A DNA stretch of 64,000 nt, taken from Agarivorans sp050870875. Lineage in GTDB: Bacteria > Pseudomonadota > Gammaproteobacteria > Enterobacterales > Celerinatantimonadaceae. The notes beneath the pieces were generated by a model that was not told the origin of the DNA, searched no databases, and saw only the letters and a program-made list of their open reading frames with translations. Both the position numbers and the translations under genes were made by a program. Shown one piece after another: positions 35,319 to 43,877 of this stretch (the stretch's first letter is position 1; every line of letters starts with the position of its first letter). The stretch is from contig NZ_CP194041.2 of NCBI RefSeq assembly GCF_050870875.2, forward strand, positions 806,001 to 870,000, given 5' to 3'.

Positions 35319-35451
35319 CCAACTGCGCGGCTTCAAGCTTAAACTCGGGGCTAAATGTTCTTCTGCTACGTTTTGTCATTGTGTCACCTGTTAACTGCTG
35401 AGGAGATGATATCACCTCTAATCAGGTGGCCAAATCTAGTGTGCCACTACA
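35319..35451 (-). mobile_element. IS3-family OrfA start and terminal end, remnant
   Basis: On the minus strand an ATG at 35379 opens MTKRSRRTFSPEFKLEAAQL, the typical start of an IS3-type OrfA helix-turn-helix protein; it ends after ~21 codons at the junction with repeat R5. The outer end is TGTAGTGGCACACTAGATTT at 35451. The rest of the element is missing. Confidence 0.75.
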
Positions 35452-35714
35452 TACGTTGGTGGCTTCCTCTAGTTGCCTCGCTGATTGTTGTTGTTGTTGG
35501 GGTTGTCGGTAATAGATTACTTTAGCCGATACTATCGTGATGGTTTAGTTTATTGAGCTATTCACTCTGATTTAGTGCTTAAACAGCTAGTATGTACGCT
35601 GGTGGTTATAGCAACCAAATGTGTAGAACGTTTAATGCTTTATTTGTTATTAGTGTTTTTTGTCATTAGTCTTTAAGTTACTATATAGCTTTAAACTATC
35701 AAGTAGTTACAAGA
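35452..35714. other. AT-rich leader before the lysozyme-like gene
   Basis: 263 nt with no gene seen. It probably holds the promoter of the AT-rich accessory genes that follow. Confidence 0.35.
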
Positions 35715-36197
35715 ATGAGCAAAGCAAGAGTGTTTAGAACGCAGGTTATAAAGCCTGTTCTTTTAAAGATAAGTGGTCCTAATTTGGCGGCCGAAGAGCT
35801 CCTATTGGGTACTGCGGTACAAGAAAGTCTAAACTTTATGTATCGAAGTCAGGTTGGAGGCGGTCCAGCTAAAGGTTATTTTCAAATGGAGCCAGCTACA
35901 CATGATGATATTTGGGATAATTTTTTGAAGTACCGTAAAGGACTCGCAAAAGACGTTATCTCATTTCTTAGTTCTCCGAATGCGAACAAAATCACTGAAC
36001 TAGAAAACAACGATAAATACGCTGCTGCTATGGCGAGAGTTCTCTATATGCGTGTTCCTGCAGCACTGCCAAAAGCTGGTGATATTAAAGCCCAAGCTAG
36101 GTACTGGAAGCAATATTACAACACGCCTTTAGGCAAAGGGCTTCCGCATGAGTACATAGACAAGTGGAGCAAATACGTTGCTCCTGTAACTCCATAG
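35715..36197 (+). CDS. Lysozyme-/transglycosylase-like protein, putative peptidoglycan-degrading effector
   Basis: 160 residues, no signal peptide. The order LLLGTAVQESLNFMY (Glu about residue 39), GPAKGYFQMEPATHDDIW (about 56-73) and YAAAMARVLYMRVP (about 112-125) follows the lysozyme/SLT fold: catalytic Glu, the GxxQ-x-xPAT segment and a helix of the second lobe. Similar proteins occur in phages and as interbacterial cell-wall toxins. The next three genes encode exported or lipid-anchored proteins, as expected if one is a periplasmic immunity protein. Role inferred. Confidence 0.6.
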   Translation: MSKARVFRTQVIKPVLLKISGPNLAAEELLLGTAVQESLNFMYRSQVGGGPAKGYFQMEPATHDDIWDNFLKYRKGLAKDVISFLSSPNANKITELENNDKYAAAMARVLYMRVPAALPKAGDIKAQARYWKQYYNTPLGKGLPHEYIDKWSKYVAPVTP

Positions 36198-36219
36198 AAT
36201 GTAGAGCTGATAGATAATT

Positions 36220-36729
36220 ATGAATATAAGAAAAACGTTAGCCATAGCATGCGTTGGTGCAGGTGTAATGCTCAGCAACGTTAGCTGCGCGAGTAGTGAA
36301 GATGTCGTTACTTCAACGTCTAATGGCAAAAGCTATTATCACCTGAAGCTTTCATTGAATGATCAAAGCATTAGTTCAATAAAAGAGTTTAGCGCAGATC
36401 AGTTTGCTATGAACGGCGGGCAATTCGAGGTGAGGGTTCAACAAAACTCTTTCCCGATAAAAGCGCCTAACTGTAAAGGTGATTTGATCCTCAGAATGCC
36501 TTGGACAAACTCAAACTTAGATACTGCTGAAGATTTCATTGATGAAAAATACAATGTTTACAAAGCGATTGTAGGCACGTCAAAAAGTGAAGTTGGTAAT
36601 GTTGATGTATACATTGAGCTAAACCCTTATGTTCAACTGGTAGCTAATGATTTTGAACTAACAGAGTGCAATGTGTTTTTCAGACATGCTAATGGTCAGT
36701 ATATTCCTAAAACTGGGGCGCTAAATTAA
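36220..36729 (+). CDS. Exported protein of unknown family, candidate immunity protein
   Basis: 169 residues. N-terminal signal sequence MNIRKTLAIACVGAGVMLS then SNVSCASSE; the Cys could be a weak lipobox or lie near a signal peptidase I site. The mature part has two further cysteines (about residues 87 and 151) that may form a disulfide. It starts 22 nt after the lysozyme-like gene. No family recognised; periplasmic location would suit protection against a cell-wall enzyme. Confidence 0.6.
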   Translation: MNIRKTLAIACVGAGVMLSNVSCASSEDVVTSTSNGKSYYHLKLSLNDQSISSIKEFSADQFAMNGGQFEVRVQQNSFPIKAPNCKGDLILRMPWTNSNLDTAEDFIDEKYNVYKAIVGTSKSEVGNVDVYIELNPYVQLVANDFELTECNVFFRHANGQYIPKTGALN

Positions 36730-37222
36730 GTTAAAGGTCGGTTTACTGTTCTTAGGAGGAATCTTCTGGTTATCAGGTTGCTATGAAGATAAACCTAAAG
36801 AACGTAACTTTATTGAGTACTCTCGTAGTGTTGAGAAATTAGCGCAATTTGTAAATCTCGATGGATTAGATGTCGAATCGGTTTATTGGACTTCTGGGCC
36901 AATCATCCGTGAAAATGAACATGATAGCTTTTTGCCTTCTAGCAATGATTGGTGGCTTACTGCGGTAATAAATATCTCCGGTGAGCAAGAAGTCGAAAAG
37001 ATAACGCAAGGCTGTAAGTTTTTATACTTCATTACTAACGGAGATATGGATTCTGATTTTGTAGATGATACTATTAGAAAGCTAACCAGTAACCCTAAAT
37101 TTGTTAGTACTCCTATAGATGTTTTTGATGCGTGTAGGTTTAGATCTAGTGCTTTACCAGACGGAGTATTGGTTAAAGATGCCAAAAGCAATCAAGTTTT
37201 GGTAAGACTTTTTGTTAATTGA
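36725..37222 (+). CDS. Lipoprotein with a probable non-standard (ATT) start
   Basis: The frame is open from an ATT at 36725 that overlaps the previous stop, and reads IKLKVGLLFLGGIFWLSGCYED: a perfect lipoprotein signal with lipobox LSGC. No ATG, GTG or TTG lies before the Cys; the first conventional start is a TTG at 36932, which would lose the signal. Either ATT is used through coupling to the upstream gene or an ATG has mutated. The mature protein (~145 residues) has an acidic C-terminal half with Cys residues near 98 and 138. Function unknown. Confidence 0.5.
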   Translation: MKLKVGLLFLGGIFWLSGCYEDKPKERNFIEYSRSVEKLAQFVNLDGLDVESVYWTSGPIIRENEHDSFLPSSNDWWLTAVINISGEQEVEKITQGCKFLYFITNGDMDSDFVDDTIRKLTSNPKFVSTPIDVFDACRFRSSALPDGVLVKDAKSNQVLVRLFVN

Positions 37223-37258
37223 TTTAGCCAAGCTAAAATGCGCTTCATGAGGAATAAC

Positions 37259-37684
37259 ATGAAACGAATCTTACCTATTGTTGTTGCTAGTATTCTCCTC
37301 AACTCCGGATGCAATCAGTCTTCGATAGAAGATAAGACTCTAGTATTACCCTACAAGGCTTTTGGGCCACCTTCTATGAGTGGTCATTTATTGGGTGTGG
37401 AGTGGTTTCAGTGGCAGTCGCATGGTGACTCAAGACCTCACGAATACCCTGTTAAGGTGGTTGTTTACAAGGATGCATTTTTAGAAGAGTTAGAAGCAGC
37501 TTATCCAATTGATGAAGCTTTAGAGCAAGATTTTAGGTATGTGGAATATACAGCAGCGATAAGCTACTTCGACAAGAATGTTCACGAAGTTGAGGAAATG
37601 GTTAAAGAAGGTTATCCAATGGGAAACCTCTCTAACGAATTAGAAGAAACCAAATCCCTAATTGTAAAGGTGCTAGGCGAATAA
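37259..37684 (+). CDS. Small lipoprotein of unknown function
   Basis: 141 residues from the ATG at 37259, which follows GAGGA; a longer start at 37238 adds seven residues. The signal reads MKRILPIVVASILLNSGC with lipobox LNSGC. The mature part is acidic, with aromatic WFQWQSHG and a helical C-terminus. Same strand and tight spacing as the two preceding exported proteins. Confidence 0.6.
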   Translation: MKRILPIVVASILLNSGCNQSSIEDKTLVLPYKAFGPPSMSGHLLGVEWFQWQSHGDSRPHEYPVKVVVYKDAFLEELEAAYPIDEALEQDFRYVEYTAAISYFDKNVHEVEEMVKEGYPMGNLSNELEETKSLIVKVLGE

Positions 37685-37838
37685 GATTAAAGTCTTTTGG
37701 GCCGACTAGTTGTTTAGGGATAATAAGCCTTAAGCTACAGCTGTAAATTTACTTCAAAAACGTATTGGGATAATCACCTGTTGTAATCCATATTCTATTT
37801 CGACAAGTTATTAATGTTTTCCCTATTAAGGATTGATT

Positions 37839-38618
37839 TTGTCACAAGATGTAAATGTTAACCTCAAAGAAGATAAAGGCAGAGACTGGGGGGGCTGGGT
37901 TAAGTTTGGCCTATCTGCTGTTTTTATTCCGCTCTTTATGCTTTGTCTCAATGATAAATATGCAACAGCCCAGAAAGATAGAGAACTTGCTGTAAACGCA
38001 GCACAAAAGGAAAAAGAGCTGTCATTGAAGTACTTTGAGTTAGCTGTTGACATACTTAATACGGATGCAGACAAAACTATTCCGGCAGTACGGAAGTGGG
38101 CCTATAATTACTTCTTAGAAAATAGCGGGTCTAACGAAGATTTAAAAAATGCAGAGGAAGAGTTACTAAATAAGCCAATTATTAAGTCTAGTCAACCAAG
38201 GATCGCCCCAAACTCTTTATATCTATCTCCTGCCGATGATGGAAAAGGCGGATTCATCATTACAGGGAGCAATGACACCTCTTTTGATTACACAGTCAAT
38301 AGCTTAGTTTTTTCTTCTATTAAATTCCCTAGTTGTAGTGCTCAAACTAGTCTTGGTTTTTCGTTTAACGGTCAATCATCTTTGAGATCGTTACCTGTAG
38401 ATTATGACAGGCTACTAGATTGTATTTCTAAGAATGACGCAGAATTTACAGAATTGAAATTGAGAGAGATTTCCAGGGAGCCTATTCAGCTTAGTGAAGG
38501 TTATAAGGTACAAGAAGTTAGATGTACAGCATTCACTTCCTTTTTCAACCGTGATAACCCGCTATTCATTGAGTATGACGCCGTTTATTGTGGTAGTCAT
38601 TACTTGATCTTTAATTGA
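37839..38618 (+). CDS. Single-pass membrane protein with coiled coil, unknown function
   Basis: About 259 residues from the TTG at 37839, preceded by TAAGGA; a TTG at 37833 is also in frame. A short cytosolic start (SQDVNVNLKEDKGRD) is followed by one helix (FGLSAVFIPLFMLCL, about 22-37), a Lys/Glu/Ala coiled-coil stretch (about 42-68) and a folded domain with four Cys residues, ending YCGSHYLIFN. No family recognised. AT-rich like its neighbours. Confidence 0.55.
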   Translation: MSQDVNVNLKEDKGRDWGGWVKFGLSAVFIPLFMLCLNDKYATAQKDRELAVNAAQKEKELSLKYFELAVDILNTDADKTIPAVRKWAYNYFLENSGSNEDLKNAEEELLNKPIIKSSQPRIAPNSLYLSPADDGKGGFIITGSNDTSFDYTVNSLVFSSIKFPSCSAQTSLGFSFNGQSSLRSLPVDYDRLLDCISKNDAEFTELKLREISREPIQLSEGYKVQEVRCTAFTSFFNRDNPLFIEYDAVYCGSHYLIFN

Positions 38619-38704
38619 GCGATTTGTAGATAAACTCTGGTCGCAATACATTTATGAGCCTACAAAACTTGTAGATTTCTCTATCCTTTCATTCTAGTTT
38701 AATG

Positions 38705-38810
38705 GTAAGGCCTGAAAACACCCGACACTTTTTATGGTAAAAATGTAACTTCACTATAAAAGGTAAAACCATGGCCAAAGGCACACGCTATTCAGCAGAG
38801 TTCAAACAAG
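38705..38810 (+). mobile_element. IS3-family OrfA start, remnant
   Basis: ATG at 38771 opens MAKGTRYSAEFKQ, typical of an IS3-type OrfA, and breaks off after 13 codons. The preceding TAAGGCCTGAAAACACCCG (about 38706) may be the element end. A different IS3 element from the one at 35319. Confidence 0.65.
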
Positions 38811-39070
38811 TAAGTTTAGTGAGCAAGAAGTTGCAGCGCTTGTTGTTAAGATTGGTGAGTTGAAGCTTAAAAGAGGCCTTAGAACGTCACTTAACCACAA
38901 GGCACATGGTTCGTAAACTAGTTGCTGAAAAAAGCCGTCAGAGACAATCTGGTGAGCTTTGTCCTAAATGTGGGGCTGAGTTGGTCGAGCGATTGGCAAG
39001 GCGCGGTAAGAATGCAGGGAATGCGTTTATTGGTTGTTCAGCCTATCCCCGATGTAAATTCACTCAGTAA
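38811..39070 (+). pseudogene. 3' remnant of a zinc-ribbon (topoisomerase-type C4 finger) gene
   Basis: The last part is intact: SGELCPKCGAELVERLARR, then KNAGNAFIGCSAYPRCKFTQ and stop, a CxxC...C...C zinc ribbon as found at the C-terminus of DUF2726- or NERD-type proteins. The upstream part is frameshifted. It is the best preserved version of the sequence that recurs, more decayed, at 31764-32464 and 35049-35311. Confidence 0.75.
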
Positions 39071-39146
39071 TTTTAAGAAGTATGCGAGATAGCAGGTTTC
39101 TGCCTGAAATCTGCTACATATTTGCTACACAGAGAGTAAAAATAGA

Positions 39147-39180
39147 AAAGGCGTAGTGGTTACTAACCTTCTACGCCTTT
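39147..39180 (-). terminator. Terminator of the tRNA-Ile2 transcript
   Basis: 10-bp perfect stem AAAGGCGTAG/CTACGCCTTT; on the minus strand it is followed by TTTTCTATTTTT. It lies directly after the tRNA 3' end. Confidence 0.85.
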
Positions 39181-39185
39181 GTATA

Positions 39186-39262
39186 TGGTGGCCCTTCACA
39201 GACTTGAACTGTGGACCTAACGATTATGAGTCGTGTGCTCTAACCAACTGAGCTAAAGGGCC
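39186..39262 (-). tRNA. ileX: tRNA-Ile2 (anticodon CAU, decodes AUA after lysidine modification)
   Basis: On the minus strand a 77-nt cloverleaf begins GGCCCTTTAGCTCAGTTGG and ends GGGCCACCA, with encoded CCA. The acceptor stem GGCCCTT/AAGGGCC is perfect and the anticodon loop is CTCATAA. The sequence is much closer to E. coli ileX (GGCCCCTTAGCTCAG...) than to elongator or initiator tRNA-Met. Its place just downstream of rpoD is also that of E. coli ileX. It marks the right edge of the accessory region. Confidence 0.92.
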
Positions 39263-39375
39263 GAATTTGTGGTGCTAAGCGCTTGGCTGTAGCAACGAGG
39301 CTGGATTATAAAAAATAGTCTCAGCCTTGTCTATGCGTTTGAATCTAAGCGCCTATTTATTCGCCGTTTAGCGGT

Positions 39376-41202
39376 CTATTCGTCTAAGAAACTGCGAAGT
39401 TGCTCAGAACGAGAAGGGTGACGAAGCTTACGTAAAGCTTTCGCTTCAATCTGACGAATACGTTCACGTGTAACGTCAAACTGTTTGCCCACTTCTTCAA
39501 GCGTATGGTCGGTGTTCATGCCAATACCAAAGCGCATCCGCAGTACTTTTGCTTCACGCGGGGTGAGGCCTGCCAGTACTTCTTGAGTGGCAAACTTGAG
39601 ATTTTCACCGGTCGCTGCATCAACAGGCATCGACAGAGTGGTGTCCTCAATAAAGTCACCTAAGTGCGAATCTTCATCATCACCAATCGGGGTTTCCATG
39701 GAGATCGGTTCTTTGGCAATTTTAAGCACCTTACGGATCTTATCTTCAGGCATTAACATCCGTTCTGCCAATTCTTCTGGAGTGGGTTCGCGGCCCATTT
39801 CCTGAAGCATTTGACGGCTAATACGGTTGAGTTTGTTAATGGTTTCGATCATATGAACCGGGATACGAATCGTACGCGCCTGGTCGGCAATAGAACGAGT
39901 AATTGCCTGACGGATCCACCAGGTGGCGTAAGTCGAGAATTTGTAACCCCGACGGTATTCAAATTTGTCCACCGCTTTCATCAAGCCGATGTTACCTTCT
40001 TGAATCAAGTCGAGGAATTGCAAACCACGGTTGGTGTATTTCTTCGCAATAGAGATTACCAAACGTAAGTTGGCTTCAACCATTTCTTTCTTGGCGCGGC
40101 GAGCTTTCGCTTCACCAATGCTCATACGACGGTTAATGTCTTTGATGTTGTTAATGGATAGGCCGGTTTCTTGTTCAACTGATTTTAGCTTGAAGATACA
40201 ACGGCGAACTTCTTCGTCGACTTCCATTAAGGCCGGAGCGTAATCTTTGGCAGAGGTTTTATGCTCGTTAAACCATACATCACTGGTTTCATCTTTTGAG
40301 AAGGCTTTAACGAAGGCTTGCTTCGGCATTTTACCTTGTTCTACACAAAGTTTAAGAACCAGACGTTCTTGGGTGCGAACACGCTCCATCATCCGGCGCA
40401 TACTGGCAACCAGTTTGTCGAACAATTTTGGCACTAAACGGAAAGTGTGGAAGATTTCGCTAAGTTCAAAAATCTCGGCTTTCGCTTGTTTAGAAGTCCG
40501 GCCATGTTTGGCAATCATTGCGTGAGTTTTGTCATATTGAGCACGCAAGGTTTCGAAACGTTCTTTGACGAGTTCAGGATCTAGGCCTGTGTCTTCTTCT
40601 TCTTCGTCTTCGTCGTCTTCATCTTCGTCTTCAAGATCTTTTTCTTCAAGCTCTGAGCCAATGTGAGTCGCGGTGGGCGCGGCTTCGGCGACTTCGTTTT
40701 CGTCGATGAAGCTATTGACGATGTCACTGACTTTAAGCTCTTCTGCCTGATACTTATCGTACATATCGAGCAAGATAGAGATGGTTTCTGGGTATTCAGA
40801 AACGCTACGCTGAACTTCGTTAATGCCTTCTTCGATACGTTTCGCAATATCGATTTCGCCTTCACGAGTTAGCAATTCAACAGTACCCATTTCACGCATA
40901 TACATACGTACAGGGTCAGTCGTTCGGCCTAATTCTGATTCTACCGTGGCGAGCGCTTGAGCCGCAGCTTCTGCTGCGTCTTCGTCGGTCGTGTTTTCCG
41001 CCAACAATAAGTCATCGGCATCAGGTGCGTTTTCATGTACCTGAATACCCATGTCGTTGATCATTTGAATGATATCTTCAACTTGATCGGAATCTACGAT
41101 ATCAGCAGGTAAATGGTCATTTACTTCTGCATAAGTTAGGTAGCCTTGCTCTTTACCTTTTGCGAGAAGGAGTTTGAGTTGAGACTGTGGGGTTTGTTCC
41201 AT
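39376..41202 (-). CDS. rpoD: RNA polymerase primary sigma factor (sigma-70)
   Basis: 608 residues from the ATG at 41202, which matches the MEQ-PQSQLK start of E. coli RpoD; an ATG three codons earlier (41211) is also open. Region 1.1 is at the N-terminus, an acidic Asp/Glu run (about 188-208) lies in the non-conserved insert, and regions 2-4 fill the C-terminal ~240 residues: KFSTYATWWIRQAITRSIADQ (2.4) and EEVGKQFDVTRERIRQIEAKA (4.2), ending RSFLDE. Directs housekeeping promoter recognition. Last gene of rpsU-yqeY-dnaG-rpoD. Confidence 0.98.
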   Translation of the reverse strand: MEQTPQSQLKLLLAKGKEQGYLTYAEVNDHLPADIVDSDQVEDIIQMINDMGIQVHENAPDADDLLLAENTTDEDAAEAAAQALATVESELGRTTDPVRMYMREMGTVELLTREGEIDIAKRIEEGINEVQRSVSEYPETISILLDMYDKYQAEELKVSDIVNSFIDENEVAEAAPTATHIGSELEEKDLEDEDEDDEDEEEEDTGLDPELVKERFETLRAQYDKTHAMIAKHGRTSKQAKAEIFELSEIFHTFRLVPKLFDKLVASMRRMMERVRTQERLVLKLCVEQGKMPKQAFVKAFSKDETSDVWFNEHKTSAKDYAPALMEVDEEVRRCIFKLKSVEQETGLSINNIKDINRRMSIGEAKARRAKKEMVEANLRLVISIAKKYTNRGLQFLDLIQEGNIGLMKAVDKFEYRRGYKFSTYATWWIRQAITRSIADQARTIRIPVHMIETINKLNRISRQMLQEMGREPTPEELAERMLMPEDKIRKVLKIAKEPISMETPIGDDEDSHLGDFIEDTTLSMPVDAATGENLKFATQEVLAGLTPREAKVLRMRFGIGMNTDHTLEEVGKQFDVTRERIRQIEAKALRKLRHPSRSEQLRSFLDE

Positions 41203-41349
41203 AGATGTCATCCGAAGTAGATTAAGCTAGCAAAACCATAAACGTAAGCGCTGCAAGCGCAAACGAAGAATTATATCAAGTATGGGTGAAAATTTCTATA
41301 TTAAAGGCATTTATATAGTATCTTTTTGTTTATTACTTAAACAGCCGAG

Positions 41350-43116
41350 TTAAGGCTTTAATTCAACAACTAATTGTAGCATTTCTCGCTTCTCCTCTAC
41401 GCTAAGTGTGCCGTTCAGCGATTTGATATTGAGTTGGTCGTAACGTTGTAGCAACAGTTGTTCGATGAAGCTGGCGATTATATCTTGTAGCTCATCGGGG
41501 TAACCTGATTCGTCAATTTCCAGGTTATAGCTGGCCAAGGCGTTTAGGTGTTTTTGCTCTGGTAAATCTCGCCAGCGTTCTAAGAGCTGCGCGGTGGTAA
41601 TATCTGGTTTTTGATGGATCTCGGTAATCAGCCGCTGTAGCAAGGCCATTCCTTTAATATTGACCTGGCTCAGTTGTGGGCTTGGCGGTAAATCATTGGC
41701 AATAGTTGGCCGCTGCAAGAGCATTGCTATGGCTTTACGCATTGGTGTTAAGCTAAGTGCTTTTTGTGCATTGGGTCGGCTGCGTTCCGCTTGTTTTAAC
41801 TGTGCCAGTTCTTTTTCCAGCTGGCTACGTAGCATTCGGTTTTGGGTGGCCAGCTCGGTGAGTAAAGTTTCTTTGTAAAAACTGGCGTTCACCTGAGAGA
41901 TTAACTGATAAGCTTTCGACGCGAGGTGGCTTTTTCCGGCATCAGTGCTGATGTCGATGTCTTGGCCGAGGCGTTCAAATAAGAAACGCGACAGCGGCAT
42001 CGCATCGTTCATCCGTTGTTCAAAGCCATCTTTACCTTCTTGGCGAACCAGCGTGTCGGGATCTTCACCATCGGGTAAGAACATAAACTTAAGTTCTACA
42101 TTGTCGCGTAGGTGGGGTAAGGCGTTTTCTAAGGCTCGCCATGCAGCATCTCGTCCGGCCCGGTCACCATCATAACAACAAATAATTTTTTCGCTGGCTC
42201 TGAACAGCATCTGTAAATGCTCTGGGGTGGTAGAGGTTCCCAGTGACGCGACCGCATAATCGACCCCAAATTGGGCGAGCGATACCACATCCATATAGCC
42301 TTCCACTACTAAAATTTGAGGCACTTGTTTGTAGGCCTGGCGAACTTCATACAGACCATATAATTCGCGACCTTTATGAAAAATGCTGGTTTCTGGTGAG
42401 TTAAGGTATTTGGGGGTCCCATCTCCCAAAACTCGACCGCCAAAGCCAATATAACGGCCGCGTTTATCACGAATTGGAAACATGATCCGATCACGAAAGC
42501 GGTCATAGCGACGACCTTTTTCATTTTCGATAGAAAGACCGGCATCCACCAATTGCTGACTGGCTTGTGCCGAGCCGCCGAGAGTTTTACCTAATGCATC
42601 CCATTCATCTGATGCGTAACCAACGGCGAAACGTTGCACCACTTCACCACTTAAGCCGCGGCCTTTTAAGTAGTCGATGACTTGTTGTTTATTTGGATGC
42701 ACTCGTAATTGTTGTTGGAAGAAGCGACAGGCTTGCGCGGTTAGCTCGTATAAATCTTTACTTTGCTGGCGTTGCTGTTGGCTTTTGGCTGGGTCAAATT
42801 TACTATCGTTGCTGTTTTCTCGCTGAACTTCTACGCCCATTTGGCTGGCGAGATCTTCCACTGCGTCAACAAACTCAAGTTTGTCGTATTCCATCAGGAA
42901 ACTAATGGCGTTGCCATGGGCACCACAACCAAAGCAGTGATAAAACTGTTTGTCTTGGCTGACCGTAAAAGAGGGTGATTTTTCGTTATGAAAGGGGCAG
43001 CAAGCGGAATAGTTTTTACCGGCTTTTTTTAAACGCACACGCTGATCGATTAGGCTAACAATATCGGTGCGAGCCAATAAGTCATCAATAAACTGTTGCG
43101 CTATTCTTCCAGCCAT
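41350..43116 (-). CDS. dnaG: DNA primase
   Basis: 588 residues (E. coli 581). The N-terminal zinc-binding domain has CPFHNEKSPSFTVSQ and YHCFGCG (about 40-64). The central TOPRIM catalytic core includes VVEGYMDVVSL (about 269) and CCYDGDRAGRDAAWRA (about 309), and the C-terminal ~140 residues form the helicase-binding domain. It lays down RNA primers at the replication fork with DnaB. Separated from yqeY by a terminator-like hairpin, as rpsU-dnaG are in E. coli. Confidence 0.97.
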   Translation of the reverse strand: MAGRIAQQFIDDLLARTDIVSLIDQRVRLKKAGKNYSACCPFHNEKSPSFTVSQDKQFYHCFGCGAHGNAISFLMEYDKLEFVDAVEDLASQMGVEVQRENSNDSKFDPAKSQQQRQQSKDLYELTAQACRFFQQQLRVHPNKQQVIDYLKGRGLSGEVVQRFAVGYASDEWDALGKTLGGSAQASQQLVDAGLSIENEKGRRYDRFRDRIMFPIRDKRGRYIGFGGRVLGDGTPKYLNSPETSIFHKGRELYGLYEVRQAYKQVPQILVVEGYMDVVSLAQFGVDYAVASLGTSTTPEHLQMLFRASEKIICCYDGDRAGRDAAWRALENALPHLRDNVELKFMFLPDGEDPDTLVRQEGKDGFEQRMNDAMPLSRFLFERLGQDIDISTDAGKSHLASKAYQLISQVNASFYKETLLTELATQNRMLRSQLEKELAQLKQAERSRPNAQKALSLTPMRKAIAMLLQRPTIANDLPPSPQLSQVNIKGMALLQRLITEIHQKPDITTAQLLERWRDLPEQKHLNALASYNLEIDESGYPDELQDIIASFIEQLLLQRYDQLNIKSLNGTLSVEEKREMLQLVVELKP

Positions 43117-43138
43117 TTAGCCTCGTCTTCGGTTTTTA

Positions 43139-43178
43139 GAAAACAAACAAGCCGTGAACTCATGGAGTACACGGCTTG
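43139..43178 (-). terminator. Intra-operon terminator/attenuator between yqeY and dnaG
   Basis: 9-bp stem CAAGCCGTG/CACGGCTTG (43148-43178, 13-nt loop), followed on the minus strand by TTTGTTTTC. It should let only part of the transcription enter dnaG-rpoD, the role of the internal terminator before dnaG in the E. coli operon. Confidence 0.75.
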
Positions 43179-43201
43179 CTCGAGTAATTTAAGAGATGGG
43201 C

Positions 43202-43645
43202 TTAGGCGAGTTTACTGCGGACGGCGGCACTAATCGCGCCCATGTCTGCCTTACCTTGCACCTGAGGTTTTAAGATCCCCATCACTTTACCCATATCTTG
43301 CATTCCAGCCGCGCCCGACTTAGCGATTGCATCATCAATCAATGAGGCAATTTCTTCTGGACTAAGCGCTTGAGGAAGGAACGTTTCCAAGATAGCAATC
43401 TCAGCGAGTTCTTTGTCGGCCAAATCTTGACGAGCAGCGGCTGAAAACTGTTCAGCTGCATCTTTACGCTGTTTTACCTGTTTTACGAGGATGCTCAATA
43501 CTTGATCGTCCTCTAGGGTAATGCGTTCGTCAATTTCTACCTGTTTAACTGCCGCAAGCAACATGCGAAGTGTGCCAAGACGTAATTTGTCTTTGGCTCG
43601 CATGGCTGCTTTTTGTTCTTCTTGTAGCGTCGCTTTTAATGACAT
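43202..43645 (-). CDS. yqeY: YqeY/GatB-like domain protein
   Basis: 147 residues, the whole-length YqeY fold: SLKATLQEEQKAAMRAKDKLRLGTLR at the start (here given in parts: KAAMRAKDKLRLGTLRML), the middle QVKQRKDAAEQFSAA, and GAAGMQDMGKVMGILKPQVQG near the end. Related to the tail domain of GatB and thought to touch tRNA or aminoacyl-tRNA; exact role unclear. Between rpsU and dnaG, a frequent position in gammaproteobacteria outside the enterics. Confidence 0.92.
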   Translation of the reverse strand: MSLKATLQEEQKAAMRAKDKLRLGTLRMLLAAVKQVEIDERITLEDDQVLSILVKQVKQRKDAAEQFSAAARQDLADKELAEIAILETFLPQALSPEEIASLIDDAIAKSGAAGMQDMGKVMGILKPQVQGKADMGAISAAVRSKLA

Positions 43646-43661
43646 AGGTTATTAACTGCGC

Positions 43662-43877
43662 TTAGTACAAGCGAACGCGACGTGCGTTTTCACGTGCTAA
43701 TTTCTTAGCGTGACGTTTAACAGCAGACGCTTTAGCACGTTTACGAGTTGTAGTTGGTTTTTCATAAAACTCGCGACGGCGAACTTCAGAAAGAATACCT
43801 GCTTTCTCGCAAGAGCGCTTGAAACGACGTAGAGCTACGTCAAATGGTTCGTTTTCACGTACTTTAACGATTGGCAT
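43662..43877 (-). CDS. rpsU: 30S ribosomal protein S21
   Basis: 71 residues, exactly the gammaproteobacterial length. Starts MPIVKVRENEPFDVALRRFK and ends ARENARRVRLY. Binds late on the 30S platform and helps initiation. First gene of the macromolecular synthesis operon; 16 nt before yqeY. Confidence 0.98.
   Translation of the reverse strand: MPIVKVRENEPFDVALRRFKRSCEKAGILSEVRRREFYEKPTTTRKRAKASAVKRHAKKLARENARRVRLY

Noticed and set aside
22446..38618. Prophage
   Set aside because: No capsid, terminase, portal, tail or integrase genes are visible; one lysozyme-like gene is not enough.
39112..39129. Two TGCTACA copies near tRNA-Ile2 as an attachment site
   Set aside because: Seven-base repeats 11 nt apart are too short, and they do not match the tRNA 3' end.
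40581..40865. 94-codon Lys/Ser-rich ORF inside rpoD
   Set aside because: Out-of-phase reading of the acidic repeat region of rpoD on the same strand.
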